Shown: one piece after another, positions 7,352 to 16,141 of the stretch
Layout: every line of letters begins with the position of its first letter
How positions within the stretch are numbered: position 1 is the first letter of the stretch
Origin: Chryseobacterium piscicola
Lineage (GTDB): Bacteria > Bacteroidota > Bacteroidia > Flavobacteriales > Weeksellaceae
Direction of reading: 5' to 3'
NCBI RefSeq assembly: GCF_900156685.1
Contig: NZ_FTOJ01000008.1
Location: forward strand, 124,001-188,000
DNA length: 64,000 nucleotides
The notes under the pieces: model-generated
The model's input: only the letters and a program-made list of their open reading frames with translations
Told to the model about the DNA's origin: nothing
The model's database searches: none
Made by a program: the position numbers and the translations under genes

Positions 7352-8743
7352 ATGAAAATAAAGTACTCGGAACTTATTGATCAGACATTGTATTTTCCAA
7401 CCGAAGAATTCAATGTTTCTGAGAACAATTTGTCTTTTCACGACATTCCTTTGATGGAAGTTGTTGAAAAGTTTGGAACGCCCCTAAAGGTAAGTTACCT
7501 CCCGAAAATTTCTCAAAATATACAGAAAGCAAAAGGCTGGTTTAAAGAAGCTTTTGAGAAAATCGACTACAAAAAAAATTACAGATACTGTTATTGTACA
7601 AAATCCAGCCACTTTAAATTCGTGATTGAAGAGGCTTTGAAGAACGATATCTCTATAGAAACTTCTTCGGCTTACGATATGGATATTGTAAAATCCCTTT
7701 ATAATGAAGGTAAGGTTGATAAAAATATCGAAGTCATCTGTAACGGCTTTAAAACCGATGATTATCTTGCGAAAATTTCAGATATGATCAACAACGGTTT
7801 TGAAAACATTACGCCGATTTTGGATAATTACCGTGAACTGGATAAATTGACGGAAAGTATAGATAAAACCTTCGACATCGGAATCAGAATCGCTTCTGAA
7901 GAAGAACCTAAATTTGAATTTTATACTTCAAGATTAGGAATAGGATACAAAGACATCATCCCTTATTACAGCCAGAAAATTGCTGAACATCCGAATGCAA
8001 GACTGAAAATGCTTCACTTCTTCATCAATACCGGAATTAAAGATACCGCATATTATTGGAATGAATTGTACAAATGTCTTCGTGTCTATGCACGTTTAAA
8101 GAAAATTGCTCCAGAAGTAAATTCACTGAATATCGGTGGAGGTTTCCCAATTAAAACTTCTCTGAACTTCGATTATGATTACCAATATATGGTAGAAGAA
8201 ATCGTTTCTCAAATCAAAAAATTCTGCGAAGAAGAAGGAGTAGAAGAACCTAATATTTATACGGAATTCGGAAGCTTTACCGTTGGAGAGAGTGGCGCAA
8301 ATTTATACAAAATTATTTCTCAAAAACGCCAGAACGACAGAGAAAAATGGAATATGATCGACTCTTCATTTATGACCACTCTTCCAGATACTTGGGCTAT
8401 TTCAAGACACTTTATCATGCTTCCGCTCAACCGTTGGGACGATTCTTACGAAAGGGTTTTCCTTGGTGGATTGACCTGCGATTCTGATGATTATTATAAT
8501 TCTGAACAACATACCAACACTATTTATCTGCCTGTTTTCAGTGATACAAAACCGCTATACATTGGTTTTTTCCATACAGGTGCTTATCAAGAGACGATTG
8601 GCGGCTACGGTGGTGTACATCACTGTTTAATGCCTCAGCCAAGACACGTTTTGATTCAGAAAGATGAAAATGGAGATTTTCAGTACGAAATTTTCAGGGA
8701 AAGACAAGGGCCTGAAGATATTTTGAAGATATTGGGATACTAA
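7352..8743 (+). CDS. speA: PLP-dependent arginine decarboxylase-type enzyme
   Basis: This 463-residue fold-type III PLP decarboxylase belongs to the alanine racemase/ornithine decarboxylase superfamily. The PLP lysine is in YCTKSSHF near residue 87. The glycine-rich phosphate loop is LNIGGGFPIK, with TEFGSFTVGESG later in the barrel. It fits the short arginine decarboxylases annotated in Bacteroidetes, which make agmatine for polyamine synthesis. It is much shorter than the roughly 650-residue enterobacterial SpeA. No agmatinase or other spe gene is adjacent, so a related specificity (meso-diaminopimelate or carboxynorspermidine) cannot be excluded by eye. It has its own 113-base upstream gap and is followed by two hairpins. 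Confidence 0.82.
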   Translation: MKIKYSELIDQTLYFPTEEFNVSENNLSFHDIPLMEVVEKFGTPLKVSYLPKISQNIQKAKGWFKEAFEKIDYKKNYRYCYCTKSSHFKFVIEEALKNDISIETSSAYDMDIVKSLYNEGKVDKNIEVICNGFKTDDYLAKISDMINNGFENITPILDNYRELDKLTESIDKTFDIGIRIASEEEPKFEFYTSRLGIGYKDIIPYYSQKIAEHPNARLKMLHFFINTGIKDTAYYWNELYKCLRVYARLKKIAPEVNSLNIGGGFPIKTSLNFDYDYQYMVEEIVSQIKKFCEEEGVEEPNIYTEFGSFTVGESGANLYKIISQKRQNDREKWNMIDSSFMTTLPDTWAISRHFIMLPLNRWDDSYERVFLGGLTCDSDDYYNSEQHTNTIYLPVFSDTKPLYIGFFHTGAYQETIGGYGGVHHCLMPQPRHVLIQKDENGDFQYEIFRERQGPEDILKILGY

Positions 8744-8756
8744 ATCATTCAATAGG

Positions 8757-8777
8757 AACGGGCTTTAGCCCGTTTTA
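8757..8777 (+). terminator. hairpin after the decarboxylase gene
   Basis: AACGGGC (8757-8763) pairs with GCCCGTT (8768-8774) around TTTA, followed by a short T run. A second small TTGGC-TTTA-GCCAA hairpin follows at 8796-8808. Confidence 0.7.
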
Positions 8778-8820
8778 TAAATATAATAAATTCAGTTGGC
8801 TTTAGCCAAAACTTATAACA

Positions 8821-8854
8821 AAAACGGCTCTCAGATTCTTGAGAGCCGTTTTTG
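8821..8854. terminator. bidirectional terminator
   Basis: AAAACGGCTCTCA and TGAGAGCCGTTTTT form a strong stem with A and T flanks. It separates two convergent genes and serves both. Confidence 0.85.
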
Positions 8855-8855
8855 T

Positions 8856-9515
8856 TTAAAAGAACTTAGAAATCTTACCCACTTCCAGTTCATCATAATC
8901 TGAAACGATAATATTGGCTAGACTGTAGTCCTGATTGTGCGTGTGAAGACTTTTATATGCCGCACAAAAAATATTAGCTCGGTGTGCAGCCAAAATTCCG
9001 TTGGTAGAATCTTCTATCACCATGCAGTTTTGTATGTTTTCACCAGCCATTTCTGCTGCTTTAAGGAAAATCTCAGGATGTGGTTTTGATTCTTTTAAAT
9101 CGGCTCCGCTTATTTTCCCGCTGAAATATTTTCCCAGTCCGAATTTTTCAAAAACCATGTTGATGGTCGTCATCGTGGCAGAAGAAGCAAGAATTAAGGT
9201 TATTCCGTTATCGTAATAATGTTCAATCAAATTTCTAACTCCAGGAATCAAATCAAATTCTTCATCATTATAAAAATAATCCTTGAAATGAGCTCTCTTA
9301 ATAACCGAAAGGTCCTCATGGGTTTCGGAAAGATCAAAATGACCAATTATAGTTTCAAAAACTCTTTTAGTGGAAGCTCCGGTAAATGAGGTGTATAATT
9401 CTTCCGAAACGGCAACTTCAAGCTGATTAAAGGTTTTAAAATAGGCTTTTCTATGGAGAGGTTCTGTATCCACAATGACGCCGTCCATATCGAACAGCAC
9501 AGCGTTTAACGACAT
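8856..9515 (-). CDS. HAD-family phosphatase / beta-phosphoglucomutase-like
   Basis: The ATG complementing 9513-9515 (MSLNAVLFDMDG) gives 219 residues; a longer frame upstream is low-complexity and rejected. HAD motif I is DMDGVIVDTE (nucleophile Asp near residue 9), motif II is ASSAT, motif III is the Lys in KESKPHPE and motif IV is VIEDSTNG. A helical cap sits between motifs I and II. This architecture is that of beta-phosphoglucomutase and phosphoglycolate phosphatase relatives, acting on small sugar phosphates in the cytosol. The exact substrate cannot be told. It is monocistronic and ends at the shared bidirectional terminator. Confidence 0.9.
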   Translation of the reverse strand: MSLNAVLFDMDGVIVDTEPLHRKAYFKTFNQLEVAVSEELYTSFTGASTKRVFETIIGHFDLSETHEDLSVIKRAHFKDYFYNDEEFDLIPGVRNLIEHYYDNGITLILASSATMTTINMVFEKFGLGKYFSGKISGADLKESKPHPEIFLKAAEMAGENIQNCMVIEDSTNGILAAHRANIFCAAYKSLHTHNQDYSLANIIVSDYDELEVGKISKFF

Positions 9516-9899
9516 ATTTTTTGTTTTTGTAAAGGTAAGGAATTTGAGGTTAAGGTTAAAGTTTGAGTTTAAGATGAAGGTTTTAATTTGAAAATTTATG
9601 CTTGTCAAAAGGGAGCAGAGAAGCTGCGGAATGATGTGAGTGGAAATAAAGTCTTAAGGTGGGTTGGTAAGTTGCGAAGCACCAAAATACGGTGAATTTT
9701 TGCGTATAAATTTGCTCCACAGTAGCAAGACCTTTGTTGTACACATCGTTATCCTGTAAATTCAAAATATTTGGTATTAAATTAAAAATTTCATTGTCAT
9801 CCTATTTTTACTTCTTTAAATTTGATTTAAATTAAATTCCGCAAGAAGCGGATTTTTTCTTACGATTTTTCTTCTGAAATTTGTATCAAATAATAAAAG
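9516..9899. other. gene-free divergent intergenic region
   Basis: About 380 bases separate the HAD gene and the alkylation-repair operon. It starts with low-complexity AAGGTTAAGG-like tracts (9530-9600). A 60-codon minus-strand frame at 9583-9765 has no recognisable features and is not called. Confidence 0.5.
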
Positions 9900-10742
9900 A
9901 TGTCTGCCCAGAATATTTTAGACTATCAGAGAATTGCAAAGGCAATAGATTATATTCAAAATCATTTTCAACTTCAGCCAAATCTTGATGAAGTTGCGGG
10001 TTTTGTGGGTTTGAGCCCGGCGCATTTTCAGAAAATGTTCACGGATTGGGCAGGAACGAGTCCGAAGAAATTTTTGCAATTTATCAGTTTAAATCATGCT
10101 AAAAATCTTTTAAAAGAAGAAAAAATTAGTCTTTTTGATACAACGTTAGAAACAGGTTTATCCAGCACGAGTCGTTTGCACGATTTGTTTGTTAAGATTG
10201 AAGGAATGTCACCTGCGGAATATAAAAATGGTGGAAAGAGTTTAAAAATTAACTATAGTTTTTCTGAAAGTCTTTTTGGAAATTTAATTTCGGCTTCTAC
10301 AGAGAAGGGCGTTTGCTACATTGCTTTTGAAAATGATCAATTGAAGGCTTTTTCAGATTTAAAACTAAGATTTCCAAATGCAGATTTTTCAGAAAAAGAA
10401 GATGATTTCCAGAGAAATGCATTGTCTATTTTTAATGAAGACTGGGGGAATTTAGAAACAATAAAATTGCATTTAAAAGGAACAGATTTCCAGTTAAAAG
10501 TATGGGAGAGTCTTCTTAAAATTCCGATGGGGAAATTATCAACCTACGGAAATTTAGCTCAGGAAGTAGGAAGTCCTAAAGCATCAAGAGCTGTTGGAAC
10601 GGCGATTGGAAGCAATCCTGTGGCGTTTTTAATTCCGTGTCACAGGGTAATACAGTCGAGCGGAAAAATCGGTGGATACATGTGGGGAAGCGATAGGAAA
10701 CAGTTGATGATTGGGTGGGAGAGTGCGAAGATTTATTCCTAA
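9900..10742 (+). CDS. AraC-type regulator fused to O6-alkylguanine-DNA alkyltransferase (Ada-like)
   Basis: Residues 1 to about 105 form an AraC/XylS double helix-turn-helix (VAGFVGLSPAHFQKMFTDWAG; SSTSRLHDLFVKIEGMSPAEY). Residues about 115-278 form the alkyltransferase, with the acceptor cysteine C247 in PCHRVI and the upstream KVWESLLKIPMGKLSTYG and GSPKASRAVG elements. It removes O6-methyl from guanine in a one-time reaction. Unlike E. coli Ada it lacks the N-terminal zinc domain that senses methylphosphotriesters, so how it is activated is unclear. The next gene, AlkB, lies 42 bases downstream, forming an alkylation-damage operon. Confidence 0.93.
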   Translation: MSAQNILDYQRIAKAIDYIQNHFQLQPNLDEVAGFVGLSPAHFQKMFTDWAGTSPKKFLQFISLNHAKNLLKEEKISLFDTTLETGLSSTSRLHDLFVKIEGMSPAEYKNGGKSLKINYSFSESLFGNLISASTEKGVCYIAFENDQLKAFSDLKLRFPNADFSEKEDDFQRNALSIFNEDWGNLETIKLHLKGTDFQLKVWESLLKIPMGKLSTYGNLAQEVGSPKASRAVGTAIGSNPVAFLIPCHRVIQSSGKIGGYMWGSDRKQLMIGWESAKIYS

Positions 10743-10784
10743 AAGTTATTGGTGTACTTGTGTAAAAAAAAATTAATAAAAAAA

Positions 10785-11396
10785 ATGTTTACTCTCTTTA
10801 ATGATATTACAGAATTTCCAATCAATATTCTTCCGAAAGATGGAATTACAGAATATTACGGTAAAGTTTTTAATGAAGAAGCATGTAAAAAATTCTATGA
10901 TTATCTTTTGAGTGAAATTCCTTGGGAAAATGATGAGGCGGTGATTTTTGGTAAGTTAATTTTAACGAAAAGAAAAGTGGCATGGTTTGGCGAAAGAGCT
11001 TTTGAGTACACTTATTCTAAACGAACAAAATACGCCAGATTCTGGACTCCGGAATTATTAGAATTAAAACAAAAGTGCGAAGAAGTTTCTGGAGAAACAT
11101 ACAATTCTTGTTTGCTAAATTTATACCACGACGGCAGTGAAGGAATGGCTTACCATAGCGACGGGGAGAAAGATTTAAAGAAAAACGGCGCGATCGCCTC
11201 CCTAACTTTTGGTGCTGAAAGAAAGTTTGTCTTTAAACATAAAACCACTCAGGAAAAAGCAGAAATTTTCTTAGAAAGCGGCAGTTTATTGGTCATGAAA
11301 GGCAAAACTCAGGAAAACTGGCTTCACCGCCTTCCACCAACAACAAAAGTAAAGACACCAAGAATTAATTTAACCTTCAGGACGATTGAAGAATAA
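10785..11396 (+). CDS. AlkB-like Fe(II)/2-oxoglutarate DNA dealkylase
   Basis: This 203-residue AlkB homologue oxidatively demethylates 1-methyladenine and 3-methylcytosine. Start is the ATG at 10785 (MFTLFNDITEFPINILP); an upstream in-frame TTG sits in a poly-A region and is rejected. The iron ligands are H and D in AYHSDGEKDL and a distal H in NWLHRLPPT. The 2-oxoglutarate-binding arginines are in TPRINLTFR at the C-terminus. SLTFGAERKFVFKHK is the family's central strand pair. It follows the Ada-like gene on the same strand and ends at a strong terminator. Confidence 0.94.
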   Translation: MFTLFNDITEFPINILPKDGITEYYGKVFNEEACKKFYDYLLSEIPWENDEAVIFGKLILTKRKVAWFGERAFEYTYSKRTKYARFWTPELLELKQKCEEVSGETYNSCLLNLYHDGSEGMAYHSDGEKDLKKNGAIASLTFGAERKFVFKHKTTQEKAEIFLESGSLLVMKGKTQENWLHRLPPTTKVKTPRINLTFRTIEE

Positions 11397-11400
11397 AAAG

Positions 11401-11436
11401 AAACCTCTTCAGAAAAAGATCTGAAGAGGTTTTCTC
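11401..11436. terminator. bidirectional terminator
   Basis: AAACCTCTTCAG (11401-11412) pairs perfectly with CTGAAGAGGTTT (11421-11432). It lies between convergent operons. Confidence 0.88.
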
Positions 11437-11456
11437 AATTGATATGAAGAAACTAA

Positions 11457-12638
11457 TTATTGAATTCCAGCCCATCCTGCAGCCCAAGCAGGAGCAGTAG
11501 TTCCATTACCAGCACCTGTTGCAGAAGCATCTTCTGTGTAAGTGTTGGTTAGTAATGTTGCCGTCGCACTTCCTGTAGTTGCTTTTACAGAAGCTTTAGT
11601 GGTTACATTGTCAAATTTCACTTTTGTGATTTTGTTTTGACCGTTGAAATAAGTCACAGATTGATCGTGCTCTACGTTGATACCTGTATTCCAGTTAGAT
11701 AAAACTACGTTATCGATTGAAGCATAAGTACCTTCTCTCAATTTTAATCCGTCAGATTCACCAGATGTTGCACCGATGAAAGTTGCGTTTTTGATTGTAG
11801 GGTTAGATCTTGGGTTTGCATCTTTGTTATCAGCATTGTTATCAGCTTCAATTCCTCTGTTTCCAATACCGTTTGCTCTTCTTTTAGTGTAGATGTTAGT
11901 TGCAGTTCCGTTCCAACCTTCAGTCCAGTCAAAACCATCATCTTCGTTGTAGATAGAAACGATGTTGGATACGTTTACAGTTCCACCGAAAAATTCGATA
12001 CCGTCATCAGAACCATTTACCATAGATACATTGTCGATTAGAGTTCCGTTACCAACTCCAAAAAGAGAAAGCCCGTTAAATTCTTTTGTTCCTGTAAAGA
12101 TTGCACCAGCATATTCTATTCTTACGTATTTTAATGATCCTGAGTTGTCATTAGCAACAGTTCCACCATAGATAGAATCACCAACTTCTGAAGTAGCAGT
12201 GGCTCCTCTGTTGATTGGTGCTTTACCGCAGATTACTATACCTCCCCAGCTTCCTGGCGTTGGGTTTGGTGATGTGAAGATAACTGGGTTTGTAGCTGTA
12301 CCGTTAGCAAAAATTTTAGCGTTTTGTTCTACAACGATAAAAGCAGAAGTACCACCGTTAGCTTCAATTCTTGTTCCTGCAGGGATTGTTAATGTACCAC
12401 CACCTCTTACGATTACAGAACCTGTAAGTTTGTAAAGTTTAGTAGCATCTAGTGTAATGTTTTCACCAGATTTAATTTCTCCTTTGAAGTTACTTGGGTC
12501 TGATGCAATACCAGTTCCACTACCAGGATTGATGATTAATTCTTCGTCATCACTGCTATCACTACAAGATTGAAATACTACAGCTGTTGTAGACATAATG
12601 AATGCCGCAGCTAATAATTTTAAAGTGTTCTTTTTCAT
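11457..12638 (-). CDS. surface lipoprotein with right-handed beta-helix
   Basis: This 393-residue lipoprotein has a signal peptide ending in VVFQSCSDSSDDEE, with the lipobox cysteine followed by an acidic Ser/Asp stretch typical of the Bacteroidetes lipoprotein export signal. The rest has repeated short strands and many Gly/Asn turns (GTLTIPAGTRIEANGG, NDNSGSLKYVRIEYAG, NVSNIVSIYNEDDGFDWTEG), as in parallel beta-helix proteins. It lies 28 bases downstream of the TonB receptor gene, so it is probably the receptor's outer-membrane partner. It is not a SusD homologue. The ligand is unknown; proximity to a PhoB/PhoR-like pair hints at phosphate or organophosphate, which is inference. Confidence 0.85.
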   Translation of the reverse strand: MKKNTLKLLAAAFIMSTTAVVFQSCSDSSDDEELIINPGSGTGIASDPSNFKGEIKSGENITLDATKLYKLTGSVIVRGGGTLTIPAGTRIEANGGTSAFIVVEQNAKIFANGTATNPVIFTSPNPTPGSWGGIVICGKAPINRGATATSEVGDSIYGGTVANDNSGSLKYVRIEYAGAIFTGTKEFNGLSLFGVGNGTLIDNVSMVNGSDDGIEFFGGTVNVSNIVSIYNEDDGFDWTEGWNGTATNIYTKRRANGIGNRGIEADNNADNKDANPRSNPTIKNATFIGATSGESDGLKLREGTYASIDNVVLSNWNTGINVEHDQSVTYFNGQNKITKVKFDNVTTKASVKATTGSATATLLTNTYTEDASATGAGNGTTAPAWAAGWAGIQ

Positions 12639-12666
12639 TTTACAATATTTTTAAATTTTTATTTTA

Positions 12667-15231
12667 TTAAAATTCGTAAGAAACGCTTGCACCGATACCT
12701 GCACCTCTTTTATATTTTCTCGTAATCTGTTCTCCGATTTTGTTATCCTGTACTCTTGTGAAATAAGGATTAATTAAATTTCTGCCTGAAAGAGAGAATC
12801 CCATTCCGCTCGCCAATTTAATCTTTAAAGTAGTATCCAGAGTACTGAAGGCTTTATCTAGTAAATTTCCTTTGTTTTGTGTACCGATTGCGTAGATATT
12901 GTCTGAGATGTACGAGTAAGAAACCACTAAATCAGCAGTGTTTTTATTTCCCCATTTCTGCTCAAGTCCAAGATTGGCATTCGCTAAAAATTCAGAAGCC
13001 CCTTGAATTTTGTCTTTGGTAACACCATCATTCAGAGTAACGGCGAACTTTGTGTTTTCTCTTCTTACTTTGGCTTCGTCAAGATCTTGTTCTGTATTCA
13101 GGTAAGTTCCGTTGACGAATGTGTATAATCTCGTTTTACCAGAGTCATAAATATCTTTTCTTATTTCTGCTTCCAAACCTAAAACTCGTCCTGTATCTCC
13201 AATATTTAGGAAAGAAACACTGTTTGAAGATGATGCGATTACGATTCTTGCCAAAGGATTTTCAATGTATTTACCAAAAGCAGTCAGTGAGATCAGCTCA
13301 TTCTTTTTAGGAAACCATTCCCATTTTAAATCTACATTGTAGTTGTCTGCAAGATAAGCATCACGATTACCTATACTAGATTCGTCGATATCTTCATACT
13401 CAAATGGAGCAACTTCTAAAAGTAATGGTGTCGTATATGTTTTTGATCCGGCTAATCTTAAATTATGCTTATCATTCACACTATACTTTAAGTTGAAAGC
13501 TGGTAAAATTTTAGAATAATCTTTATTTACTTTACCACCATCTGGATATAATGTTGTATTATACAGAATTTCCTGCTTCAAATTATCGTAACGCACACCA
13601 ACTTGTGCTGTTAATTTTTCTGAAAATTTGTAATCTACGTTTACATACCCTGCATTATTCATTATTTCTGATGTAAATGCCTGAGGTACAAAAGCTGTTG
13701 AACTGGATTTGATATCACCTCTGAAAGTTACAATATCAAAGAATCCACCTGCCTGATAGTTGGTATTGTTGAAAAACGAATCATAGTTGTTCGGATCTAC
13801 AAAATAAGTTCCCTGAACAGGTAAAACACGTAAGTTGTATTGAGTAGCTTTAAAATCACTGTCTTTATATCTTCCGCTATATCCTAATGTGATTTTCGTG
13901 CTTTCGCCTAATTTGTAATCTGCATGTATATCACCTACAAAATCATTCTCTAATAATCTGTCGTAATATCTATTGTTTGCTCCAGGATTTGAGCTTGCAA
14001 AGAAGCTGTAATTCTGAACTTTATCCAGGATAGTAACATTCTGCTGTCTGTCTGGTCTTCTGCTGTCTAGTCTGTTATAACCTAAGTTCCAGCTGATTTT
14101 TAGAGGTTCAGTAATTTTGTGCTCTCCTTTAAGTTGATTTACTAATAAATCATTTGTCTTGTAAGTTGCTCTTCTCAGTTGAGTTGTGAATCTCTCCTGA
14201 GCAACATCTACATCATAGTAATCTCTGTTGTAACCATTATAATTTCCAAGTTTCTGTTCAGGAGTGTGAATATAATTGGAAGATATATTAATGTTGTGAT
14301 TACTGTTAATTTTATAATTCACATTAAGTAAACCGGTACTGTTGGTTGTGTATTTAAATTCTTCAGAATTGTTGTAGATTTTGTTAGGGCCTGTGGTAGT
14401 ATCAAATGACCCACCGGTAATTCCCTGGAAGTAATCATAGCTGTTATCAAATCCACCGTATCCGAAAATGCTCAGTTTGCCTTGTTCACCAATTTTAAAA
14501 TTAGTTCCGAAATCAAAACTTAGATTAGAATTTATTGGGTTGCTGATTTCCTGATTCTGTAATGATGTTTTGAAAACATAACCTCTGTTCAAAACAGCGT
14601 TTTTAGATGGCTTTTCAAGCATTTTGGTTCCAAAATAATTTGGTCCGTCTTGCAGGAAGTAATTGTTTTTCTGAACAGCGTTAAAGTTAACAGATGATCC
14701 TAAATTAACTTTAAAATAAGGCTTTCCTGTGTAAACTTTAGTTACAATGTCTACGTTCGCACCAGACATATCTCCCCAAATTCTTGGGTTATAAACTTTT
14801 TCCAAACCAATGAAATCGATCATATCAGTTTTGATGATACTCAAATCGATGTTCTTGTATAAAGGATCATTTGAAGGAACTTGAAGACCGTTAATTGTGG
14901 TAGAGTTGTTTCTGTCACCAAGACCTCTGATGAAGATCTGGCCGCTGCCTTCTTGTTTTTGTGAACCAGTTGCTTTAGTTACCGCAACAGATACATCACC
15001 TACACCTTGTTTCTCAAGTTGTACAGATCCTACACGTTCTATTACTTCTACCGATTTCTTCTGAAGACCGATAATGTTAGATTCTGCACCTTTCTTGGTT
15101 GTTCCCTTAATAACTACCCCCTCAATCTTTTTCTCAGATTTTGAGCTGTCTGTTTTTGTTTCTTGGGCATACATTACAGCTCCTGTTGATGTTAAAAACA
15201 AAACTGCAATACTGATTTTTCTAAAGTTCAT
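12667..15231 (-). CDS. TonB-dependent outer-membrane receptor
   Basis: This 854-residue receptor has a signal peptide (ISIAVLFLTSTGAVMYAQ), then directly a plug domain (VGSVQLEKQGVGDVSVAVTKATG; IFIRGLGDRNNSTTINGLQVP). A 22-strand barrel with many Tyr/Asn-rich strands follows, ending in the aromatic C-terminus GIGASVSYEF. It lacks the N-terminal carboxypeptidase-like domain common in SusC proteins, so it is a conventional TBDT. TonB-ExbBD energy drives import of a bound ligand into the periplasm. It heads an operon with the beta-helix lipoprotein and is divergent from the PhoB/PhoR-like genes, sharing a 185-base regulatory gap with them. Ligand unknown. Confidence 0.93.
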   Translation of the reverse strand: MNFRKISIAVLFLTSTGAVMYAQETKTDSSKSEKKIEGVVIKGTTKKGAESNIIGLQKKSVEVIERVGSVQLEKQGVGDVSVAVTKATGSQKQEGSGQIFIRGLGDRNNSTTINGLQVPSNDPLYKNIDLSIIKTDMIDFIGLEKVYNPRIWGDMSGANVDIVTKVYTGKPYFKVNLGSSVNFNAVQKNNYFLQDGPNYFGTKMLEKPSKNAVLNRGYVFKTSLQNQEISNPINSNLSFDFGTNFKIGEQGKLSIFGYGGFDNSYDYFQGITGGSFDTTTGPNKIYNNSEEFKYTTNSTGLLNVNYKINSNHNINISSNYIHTPEQKLGNYNGYNRDYYDVDVAQERFTTQLRRATYKTNDLLVNQLKGEHKITEPLKISWNLGYNRLDSRRPDRQQNVTILDKVQNYSFFASSNPGANNRYYDRLLENDFVGDIHADYKLGESTKITLGYSGRYKDSDFKATQYNLRVLPVQGTYFVDPNNYDSFFNNTNYQAGGFFDIVTFRGDIKSSSTAFVPQAFTSEIMNNAGYVNVDYKFSEKLTAQVGVRYDNLKQEILYNTTLYPDGGKVNKDYSKILPAFNLKYSVNDKHNLRLAGSKTYTTPLLLEVAPFEYEDIDESSIGNRDAYLADNYNVDLKWEWFPKKNELISLTAFGKYIENPLARIVIASSSNSVSFLNIGDTGRVLGLEAEIRKDIYDSGKTRLYTFVNGTYLNTEQDLDEAKVRRENTKFAVTLNDGVTKDKIQGASEFLANANLGLEQKWGNKNTADLVVSYSYISDNIYAIGTQNKGNLLDKAFSTLDTTLKIKLASGMGFSLSGRNLINPYFTRVQDNKIGEQITRKYKRGAGIGASVSYEF

Positions 15232-15416
15232 TTCTTTTTACTAATTTCTTCGGTGCAAAGGAACTAAACATTTATGCCTGCGTAGGTTTAGTTAAATTTA
15301 AATTTTCATTAACGATACATTACGGATGAGCAATTATTGTTAACTTTATGTGAACGATTGCCCATGCAATAACGTGTGATTTAAAAATGATTAACTTTGA
15401 CCAGCAAAACTCTAAA
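15232..15416. promoter_or_regulatory. shared divergent promoter region
   Basis: This gap must hold promoters for both the TonB receptor operon and the two-component pair. It contains a GTTAACTTTATGTGAAC stretch and several TTAA-rich near repeats at 15285-15350. I could not match a known Pho-box consensus. Confidence 0.4.
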
Positions 15417-16100
15417 ATGAACTCAAAAAAGATTCTCTTAATTGACGATGAAATGGATATCCTCGAGATACTTTCTTATAATCTGGAAAAAGAAGGTTAC
15501 GATATCTACACCGCTACAAACGGTAAAGAAGGAATAGATAAAGCCAAGGAAATTATTCCCGATCTTATTCTTTTAGACGTGATGATGCCAGAAAAAGATG
15601 GTATCGAGACGTGCCAAGAACTTCGTAAAATAAAAGAACTTCAAAAGACACTCATCGTTTTTTTATCAGCAAGAAGCGAAGAGTTTTCTCAACTGGCAGG
15701 TTTTCAGGCAGGCGCAAACGATTATATCGTGAAGCTCATCAAACCGAAAATTCTTATTTCTAAAGTAAATGCACTGCTTCAGTTGACCTCTCAGGTTTCT
15801 GATGCCTCAAAGCAAATAGAAATAGGAGATTTAATGATTGATAAAGACAACTTCAGAGTTTCTAAAAGCGGACAGCAGTTTTTACTTCCGAAAAAAGAAT
15901 TTGATCTTCTTTATTTATTAGCCTCAAATACAGAAAAAGTATTCAAAAGAGAAGAAATTCTAGAGAAAGTTTGGGGTAATGATGTAATTGTAGGCGAAAG
16001 AACTATAGATGTGCACATCCGTAGACTAAGAGAAAAACTGGGAATCAATACAATTCAAACTTTAAAAGGAATTGGCTATAAACTGATAGTTTTAGGCTAA
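15417..16100 (+). CDS. OmpR/PhoB-family response regulator
   Basis: The 227-residue regulator has an N-terminal receiver domain (KKILLIDDEMDILEILSYNL; phospho-acceptor Asp in LILLDVMMPEKDG, near residue 53). A C-terminal winged helix follows, with GERTIDVHIRRLREKLG as recognition helix and IQTLKGIGYKL as the wing. I favour the ATG at 15417; an in-frame ATG at 15387 would add ten atypical residues. The conserved Lys of the receiver is normally followed by Pro (VKPI in relatives); here the sequence is IVKLIKPK, an unusual Pro-to-Leu change. It is followed after 41 bases by its kinase. It resembles PhoB and may control phosphate-starvation genes, including the divergent TonB operon. Confidence 0.9.
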   Translation: MNSKKILLIDDEMDILEILSYNLEKEGYDIYTATNGKEGIDKAKEIIPDLILLDVMMPEKDGIETCQELRKIKELQKTLIVFLSARSEEFSQLAGFQAGANDYIVKLIKPKILISKVNALLQLTSQVSDASKQIEIGDLMIDKDNFRVSKSGQQFLLPKKEFDLLYLLASNTEKVFKREEILEKVWGNDVIVGERTIDVHIRRLREKLGINTIQTLKGIGYKLIVLG

Positions 16101-16141
16101 ATTTATTGTTTTTATTCTAAATAATTAAAAATTTTGTATAA

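Noticed and set aside
9583..9765. 60-codon minus-strand frame
   Set aside because: No signal, motif or plausible start context; lies in a low-complexity promoter gap.
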